NCBI GenBank assembly: GCA_030549775.1
Contig: CM060181.1
Span: 31,470,753 to 31,534,752, forward strand
Direction: 5' to 3'
DNA from: Tamarix chinensis
Taxonomy: Eukaryota; Streptophyta; Magnoliopsida; Caryophyllales; Tamaricaceae
DNA length: 64,000 nucleotides
Below the pieces are notes generated by a model. The model saw only the letters and a program-made list of their open reading frames with translations, was not told the DNA's origin and made no database searches. Made by a program: the position numbers and the translations under genes. Positions within the stretch are counted from its first letter, which is position 1. Every line of letters starts with the position of its first letter. Below are positions 57,243 to 64,000 of this stretch, piece after piece.

Positions 57243-57949
57243 TGTTGAAAAAATTGCAGACAGTATATGCAAGCAGTAATACCAAATCTGTATATAATAA
57301 GAAGAAGCATAAATACTTATCAAAACATGCATGTTTTTTCCATGAAATAACTCACTGCCTTGAAGTACTAATTTGGCCAAATCATGATGCAATCCTACTG
57401 CCGATACCTCCCCTAAGGTCAACACAATGAGCAACGGTATTGTTCACTCAATATCAAAGCCATGGAGATCAACTAAAAATTTACCCAGTATGTTAATTTG
57501 GGGAAAAAAAGAGGAAGGTGTAATCAAACAAAAAATTATATCTTCTGAGGCTCTGTTTTCGACTCCTTAAATTAGATAACTAAGAGAGAGTAACCAAAAA
57601 AAAATTATCTCCACTTCTCCTAAAGAATCGATCCACGATGAAGAAAATCTTGAAAATGTTCAAAAAACTACAAGTTCTTCGATGAAGAAAAGATAAAATG
57701 GGCTCGGCCGGATCTATAACTCACGTGAGCCATGCCTGGACCAAACCTAGCGGGTGGGCGGTGTGCATGTGGGTGGTATAACAATTCATCCCATACTCTA
57801 CACAAAATAGTCTAAATTTTCAATTCAAAGGATTCAAGTGATGTGGGAATATAAAAAGTTAGTGCAACCCACTTATCCCACCAATGTGGGATGGATAAAG
57901 ATTAATAGCCACTTTAGGAAATAGTTGTTGTTCTACCATAGATCCAACA
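57243..57949 (-). repeat. 3' LTR of copia element 2
   Basis: Bounded by TGTTGAA and TCCAACA, about 707 bp. It shares CATAAATACTTATC, CGGATCTATAACTCA, GCGGGTGGG, CAATGTGGGA and GTTGTTCTACCAT landmarks with the LTRs of element 1. Confidence 0.87.
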
Positions 57950-57965
57950 ATCCCTCACTAATGGC
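57950..57965 (-). other. Polypurine tract of copia element 2
   Basis: On minus, ATTAGTGAGGGATT adjoins the LTR, parallel to the tract of element 1. Confidence 0.7.
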
Positions 57966-58756
57966 AAACAAAAAGAAAACACAAAAGATATGGGTAAAAA
58001 AGGTTCAACACTTAAGTATCAATGTCACAAGGATTGAATTGATATATAGTGAAGTGAGGCAACAATCATGTCTAGGAAGTGAATGAATCTTGAACTACCC
58101 AGAATTCGATTGAGACCCTCATAGCATATGTCTTACCTTGAATTATGCAATCCTATTGATAATAAACAAGTGCTATTAATGGTCAAGCGTGCATCTTGGG
58201 TACTAATGAGTTCTCTAGAAAGATAGCCTTAGTCTTTCATAGAAGGTGGCCCACCTTCACACTTATCTAGGTGAATCTATTAAGTATATCTCACAAGAAC
58301 CACCAAGCCAAGCTATGGATTCATTAAGAGCATAAGTATACTCAACCTCTGATATATCAAGCGATGAGTTGATCAAGTCCATCTTACTAGGACTACCTAA
58401 GACTAGGGCTATGAACTCATTAAGTGTACAAGCTTAACCTATCCACATAACACTGCCACTTGCTATAGGGATGGAGATGTAGTGTAATAGAGTAATCGTA
58501 TGGCTTCATTTGACCACAAATGGTATCCACCATATGTTCCTTAATTCAAAGGCTTAAGCCATATCCCCCTCTACGATTTGAGGATAACTCTCATCCCTAG
58601 GTCCTTTGTAAAAAGATCTACCAGATTTCTCTCTGATATGACAAATTCCAAAGAGATCACACCATTTCTCAATAGTTATCTCATAAAACTGTGTCTAACG
58701 CAGATGTGTCTCCTCTTACTATTATACACATTATTCTTAGCAACACAAATAGATTT
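57966..58756. other. Copia element 2, non-coding 3' part
   Basis: Collinear with 50980-51165 of element 1 at its left end (AGTATCAATGTCACAAGGAT, AGCATATGTCTTACCTT), then continues through about 600 bases absent from element 1 before the RNase H fragment. Confidence 0.65.
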
Positions 58757-59538
58757 CTATGAATCACAATGAAAGGAAATTAACACATTTAGTTTCCTCC
58801 ACAAAGGCACATCTGCCAACAGGTTCCTCAACCACTCTACCTCTTGACTAGCAAGTTCAAGGGCAATGAACTCTAATTCCATAATAGAGCGAGCTATACA
58901 AGTATACTTAGTAAACTTCCCTAAAACAGCTCCTCCACCCAAGGTAAACACATAACCACTAGTAGAACTGACCTCATCATTATCAAAAACATAGTTTACA
59001 TTTATAAATCCCTCTAACATAGTAAGAAATTTATTGAAATGCAAACATCAATCCTTAGTACCCTTAAGGTATCTAAATAAATAATATAGTGTAGTCCAAT
59101 GGTCACTACTTGGGTTGTGAGTATACCTACTAAGTCTATCACTATATAAGCTATGTCAGGCCTAATATAGTTTATGAGAAACATCACACTTCATATGATT
59201 TTAGCATATTCAGATTCGGACACACTAAAACCTTGGTTGTTTTTCAAATTCATGCTAGGATCATAGGAAGTTTTCATAGGTATATCATCAAAATAATCAA
59301 ACTTTTTAAAAAATTTCTCAGTATAATATGACTGACACAAGGCAAAGTTATTCTCATTTTTTCTCATTTTAATACTAAGAATCACATCAGCTTCTCCAAA
59401 ATATTTCATATCAAAATGATAAGACAAAAATAATTTGGTCTCATTGACCACAGTCATATTGGTGCCAAGAATCGATATTTCATCAACATATAAACAAATA
59501 ATCACACACTCTTGTCCAAATATCTTAAAGTGAATCAA
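58757..59538 (-). pseudogene. Copia reverse transcriptase end and RNase H remnant
   Basis: The frame at 59538-59191 contains ECVIICLYVDEISILG, the RT box with YVDD changed to YVDE so that the second catalytic aspartate is lost, followed by SYHFDMKYFGEADVILSIKM. The frame at 59044-58757 reads VSSTSGYVFTLGGGAVLGKF, ARSIMELEFIALELASQEVE and WLRNLLADVPLW. This is the copia RNase H end, where the catalytic Glu (ME.EF) is kept. RNase H would remove the RNA template during cDNA synthesis. Confidence 0.9.
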
Positions 59539-60398
59539 ATATATTCACCACATAGCTATCATTCATAAAAGTTTGGTCAAAATTTTCATACCACTTTTTA
59601 GGAGCTTTTTTAAAGACATATAATAAATTTATCAATCTACACACTTTATTCTCTTGATGCTCAACCACAAATCCCTCTAGTTGCTCCACATAAATTTCTT
59701 CTTTAAGGTCACCATCTAAAAATACAATTTAAAATCCATTTGATGGAATACAAGTCTGTGGATAGTAGCTAAGGCAACCAAAGAACATATAGTATAAATC
59801 TTAGTTACAAAAGACTAAGTATCAAAAAAGTCAACATTTTTCTTTTGTTTATAGCCTACAACTACCAATCAAGCCTTAAACTTATCAATATTTCTATCAG
59901 TTCTCAATTTCTTTCTGAAACCCCATTTGCATGTAATGGATTACATCCTCTAGGAAAATCCACAAAGTGTCGTGTGTGATTTGCCTTAATAGAATTCAAT
60001 TCATTATTAAATGCCTCTTTCCAGAAACTAACATCAATCCTTAATCAAATAAGCAAACACAAAGTCCAAATTAATTATATTAAGGTCATCATTTTCAACT
60101 AGGAAAGCAGTAACAAAATCAAGCCCAAAGCTAGTTTCTATCCTTCATATTTTACTTCTCCTAGGTCATGCACATTATCATTCATATCATCAGATGAAGA
60201 AGGCATAGAAAACGGTACAAATAAATCATTTGAATAAATGGCAATATCACATATATTTTTTTCATAGGAAACACACTCTAAAAAAAATTCTACATTTCTA
60301 GATTCACAAATTGCGTTATCAGTTAAGCACAAAAATCTATATGCAGCACTGTTCTGAGCATAACTAATAAATGTACAATCAAAAGTTTTTGTTCCCAT
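59539..60398 (-). pseudogene. Copia integrase C-terminus to RT linker remnant
   Basis: The stretch at 60398-60138 includes KTFDCTFISYAQNSAAYRFL and ESRNVEFFLECV, the conserved integrase C-terminal/chromodomain-like linker of copia Pol. The RT start between 60130 and 59540 is recognisable only in pieces parallel to 52087-51780 of element 1. It is broken by stops. Confidence 0.8.
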
Positions 60399-60791
60399 AT
60401 TAGTTCTTTGGAAATCAGGTAAGCCAACCTTAGCTAGATACCCTCACACCTTTAAAATTTTAAAGTTAGGTTCAAAACCTTTCTGTAATTCATAGGGTGT
60501 ATTATCCAGCTTCTTATATTAAAAACATAACAGACAGACAATACAGATTCCCCCCACATTTAGTCAAACATACCCAAACTTAATAGCATAGTATTTATAA
60601 TTTATTTTAATGTTTTATTTTTCCTTTCAACTACGTCATTTTCTTGAGGGGTATAAGGGGCACTAGTCTCATAAATGATACCATGATTGTCACAAAAATC
60701 CATTAGGAACTAGTTCCATATTCATCACCTCTGTCAAACCTATGCCTCTTTATCTTACAATATAATTAGTTCTCAACTTCCACTCTATATT

Positions 60792-61377
60792 TTAAGAACA
60801 TACCTTCGTTCTCATCTTTAGAATAAGGAGATAAACCTTAGCATATCTAAAGTAATCATCAATAAATGTCACATAATACCATTTACCTCTTCTACTCTTG
60901 GTATTCTTAAAAGTTGCTAAGTCTATGTGAATTAATTCAAGAAATTCTGTTGGTCTCATTGTGACTGGTTTAAAATGCTTCTTACCAAATTTGGATTCCA
61001 CACACATAGGGAATCATTAGTGCCTATTACATTAATCAGTGCATACGTTTTAGTTTATCGATGGAAGCCACATTTGCATGACCTATCCTACCATGCCACA
61101 AGGTAAGAGACTTAGCAATATAAGTAGAAGTAGATGCATTATCATTAACTAAAATAGTGTTCAAAACAAAGAGATAATTAGCTATGTACTCCTTTCCCAC
61201 AAAGACTCCATTCTCGGTTACCACAACCTTATCAGCCTGAAAAACTAATTTTAGTCTAGTCCTATTAAGCAAGGTGCCCGAGACAAGGTTCCTACGCAGA
61301 AAGGGCACATATAGAACATCACTCAAAGATAAAGATTTGCCATAAATGAGTTTTAGAAGAGCATTTCCTTTTTCCAA
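60792..61377 (-). pseudogene. Copia GAG-pre-integrase and integrase core remnant
   Basis: The frame at 61377-61036 reads SLSLSDVLYVPFLRRNLVSG and ESLTLWHGRIGHANVASIDK, the end of protease/pre-integrase and the GAG-pre-integrase. After a stop and shift, 61007-60792 reads FLELIHIDLATFKNTKSRRG, KWYYVTFIDDYFRYAKVYLL, the integrase core with its first two acidic residues (HIDL, FIDDY). It is not active. Confidence 0.88.
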
Positions 61378-61577
61378 AACTCTAATAGTGACAGAGTTAC
61401 TTGTGAAGATATAGTCTCCATCAGTGGCATCTTCGAACTAGTGGAAAAGCTCTCTATTGGTACATAGATGCTTGGAAGTGCCTGTATCCAAAACCAAATA
61501 TGTATTATTGTCAACAAGATTTTCTTCTACCACCACAGTAGTTATAACCTCCTCAGTCTTAGAAACGTTTTCCACCC

Positions 61578-63130
61578 CTATTCTTTTTTTTTAAGAATTG
61601 ATCAAAGGAGCAAAGTATTTGTGGTGAAACTAGAAAAATCCTAGATATAGATTTTGGGTCTAACTAGAACGAGGTGGGTGTTCAACGATCAACAATGATA
61701 GATTTAGTAGTTGCTCCTGTGGAATGCCATGTTCGTGGAATAGAGCGTTGGCTTTTGAAAGGTTGAGACACAAAGGAGGGAAGGCGCAGGGAATCGGGGC
61801 ACATGTATAAACTCTTAACTCTATACATCACTTTATTCGTTCTATTAACCTAACAAAAAATTCTTTCGAAGTATAATGGGCACCTGTAACATAATCTAGT
61901 TACCGAACTGTGACCAAACATAACAGAAACTTCATTGAATTGAATTCGGTTTGACCGAAAACAGATCCTGCAAAGAAACGGTTGGTTTGCATTCAAATGG
62001 TCAACCCAACTTAGGGATGGTCAGCAGCATAAAGCAGCCACCAATCTTCGTCTTCTCAGGCCGGGAATATAGTCAGCTTTCCTAGACCAAGATTACACCA
62101 GCAGAATCCCACACATGATGGAACACTACAAAAGAGTCTTCTTGGTAAAGGTATGTCAGCGATCACAAATAACCAACGACAGCACGTCATGATACTCAAC
62201 TCTAAAATGGGGCATTGCTTGATGCATCAGGACAAATCGCAGTGGTACAGACCTTGATTGGTGTCAATAATGTACAATGTGTGGCCATTTACAAGACCGG
62301 AGTTATATACATCAGCACCATATAACTTACCTGAGAAATTCTTCTCAAAAAGTGAAAAGAAAAGCAACTGAAACAATTGAGGTACATAATTGAGAAGGCA
62401 CTACTCCCGCTGCCTACAATCGCCATTGGTGGAAGCTCCACTTACAAACTTGATATTTTTTTTTTCACTAGAAATCTGCTGCTCAACAACGAGAGGGCAC
62501 ACCAAGAGCATTTCCTCAATATTGAAGAAACAGTCCATACTTCATAGTGTACTATCAGCTCTCTGAATGAAAATACTGCAATAACGGAAGGCATCTGTAC
62601 AACAAAAGTAAGCAGGCAAGTAAGCGTTAAGAGGTGTTACAATAAACTAGTAACAACAAAAGGTTCTAGGCATATATATTCCACACAAACGGAGAAGCTG
62701 TTTGTGTTTCTAATGAAAATTACAAAAGAAAGATGTCTGGATGCATACAAGGACAGAAAAAATATGACGTAGTGCAGTCATATTTCACTATACATCTGTA
62801 TGAAAGTAAAGTAGGTACTGCACAAGCCTCAAGCAAATGCTAATCGAGCTATAGAACAAACAAGTAGGACCAAAAATGTGGCCTGCTTGTTCAACATTGT
62901 GTTTCTAATGAAAATTAAATTCAAATCCTAGTGAAATAGGTCGTGACTCGTGAAGACCACAGATTTGAAGAGAAGTATTCACCTAAATATTTCGAATGTA
63001 ACAAAGAGCTAGTGAAATGCCAACAATCACGTAGGCCTTCTGATGCGCTGCTCAAATTTCAAATAACAGCACATGCAATTTGGCTAACAAGTACCGACAC
63101 TTTGATGCTACAATTCCTGTAAGGGTGGAA
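61578..63130. other. Lower-repeat sequence of unknown nature
   Basis: Base composition is more balanced than the surroundings and no element motif is seen. On minus, TTTTGTTGTACAG at about 62600 would serve as a splice acceptor, and the following 150 bases are gene-like in composition. No domain can be read, so this may be the 3' untranslated part or introns of a gene beyond the window. Confidence 0.3.
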
Positions 63131-63134
63131 GGAG

Positions 63135-63805
63135 AAGTTTAGGAATGAAGGGATTTTACATGGAATTATTAAAGTAATCCACTTTTGAAATGCAACAATT
63201 ATAAATTTATCATTGGGATAAATATAAACACTATGAATTTGAATATAGAAATTAAAAACTTTAGTGTAGAAATTTACAAATAGTGAAGTGAGTATTAGGT
63301 TAAGGAGCCAAGAGAAATAATATCAGGTTTTGTTTCTCTTTTTCCAACTTTAGGCCAAAGAAATTCCCAAATTCCACTTAATAGTTGGAATTTCAAAATC
63401 CATCTTTTAGAAGATTTCAAATTTTTTGAGAAGTTTATTAATTCACTTTTAGAATATCCAAACAAATGATTTAGCCTACAAAACATTACAAATCTCTCTT
63501 AAAGTGTACTAACTACCCTCTAAAACTTCCTCATTCAAACATAACCGAGGGCTTCATTCAAATAGAAAACTTAAGAAATGAAGGGATTTGGACAATTATG
63601 GAATTTTTAAAGCAATTATTTTTCTTTAACAACAAATTTATTGTTTGGATACCACAAATATAAGAAATTTAAATAAAGAATTTCTAAATTAAGGATTTGG
63701 AAAGTTCTAAAAAATTCATAAATTATATTTTGAAGTATCCAAACAAAGTATTTACACTAAGAAATTTATATATTCAAATTTACAGTGAAAATTCTCTACT
63801 ACAGG
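63135..63805. repeat. Two diverged direct copies of an about 240-330 bp repeat
   Basis: The first copy (about 63140-63490) and the second (about 63560-63800) share AATGAAGGGATTT, GGAATT(A/T)TTAAAG, AACAA(A/T)T(T/A)ATAAATTTAT/TTATTG and a TATCCAAACAAA(T/G) block in the same order. The content (TTTGGATA / TATCCAAA) is typical of small non-autonomous DNA transposons, but no target duplication was settled. Confidence 0.55.
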
Positions 63806-63809
63806 CATC

Positions 63810-64000
63810 CAATTAAATAGCGGTCCCGCTATAGCGTAGCGGCCGCTATTTAGCGGTTTTTGGGTCAGCCGCGACGCGAAATTACCGATACGCTACGGTT
63901 TTAAAATTTCACATAAATCGGCCGATAAATCGCCGATAAATCGCCGCTAAATCGGCCGATAAATCGGTATTGCCGATAAATCCCGATAAATCGGAAAATA
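63810..64000. mobile_element. Edge of an element with GCCGATAAATCG subterminal repeats
   Basis: From ATAGCGGTCCCGCTATAGCG through GCGGCCGCTATTTAGCGG the sequence is GC-rich and self-complementary. From 63917 a unit of 11-13 bases, (G)GCCGATAAATCG, is repeated about seven times up to the window end. Arrays of short CG-containing motifs behind a terminus suggest the subterminal region of a hAT-type or similar DNA transposon that continues past 64000. The superfamily is a guess. Confidence 0.5.

Larger units (their letters stand above)
57243..61577 (-). mobile_element. Second copia element, same family, missing its 5' LTR and gag
   Basis: The 3' LTR is at 57243-57949. The interior on minus gives RNase H, reverse transcriptase and integrase fragments collinear with element 1. 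Homology ends near 61577, just beyond the GAG-pre-integrase region, at a T-run followed by unrelated sequence. No second LTR is found up to the end of the window. The element was therefore truncated by deletion or recombination. Every frame is broken. It keeps the RNase H part that element 1 lacks. Confidence 0.9.

Overview
The window is nuclear DNA of a flowering plant. The evidence is a DYW-class pentatricopeptide-repeat (PPR) gene for a plastid RNA-processing factor, a spliced plant-type eIF3G gene, plant CACTA, LINE, Ty1/copia and Ty3/gypsy-like elements, strongly AT-rich intergenic DNA, and no bacterial operon structure. I cannot name the species.

Only two intact protein genes are supportable, both on the minus strand: eIF3G (exons 39785-40112 and 37688-38199) and a CRR2-like PPR-DYW gene (42764-44770). 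Nearly everything else is mobile-element sequence or degenerate repeat.

Layout. 1-3487: a short-period degenerate repeat and a purine-rich tract, probably part of a gypsy-type LTR in minus orientation. 4050-7250: decayed LINE (plus). 8084-15628: whole CACTA transposon with TGA target duplications and dead TNP2/DUF4218/DUF4216 genes. 16050-20695: near full-length but broken LINE (minus). 20735-24237: copy A of a segmental duplication, carrying a non-autonomous hAT-like element and a dead C-terminal fragment of the PPR gene. 24590-26560: degenerate minisatellites. 28159-34709: gypsy-like LTR material including a probable solo LTR of about 3.5 kb. 37688-44770: the genic island (eIF3G, duplication copy B, CRR2). 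45211-45415: foldback element. 48627-49343: 5'-truncated LINE with 16-bp target duplications. 50240-56058: complete but degenerate copia element (minus). 57243-61577: second, truncated copia relative. 61600-63130: lower-repeat sequence of unknown nature. 63140-64000: paired repeats and the edge of a GC-rich element.

The most informative structure is the segmental duplication. The two copies carry different insertions: the hAT-like element sits only in A, and a short LINE/SINE-like retroposon sits only in B. Each copy therefore shows the empty site for the other's insertion. The PPR fragment in A has lost zinc and catalytic residues of the DYW deaminase domain, while B remains intact. I found no credible new enzymatic or defence system; the interest lies in element anatomy and the duplication history.
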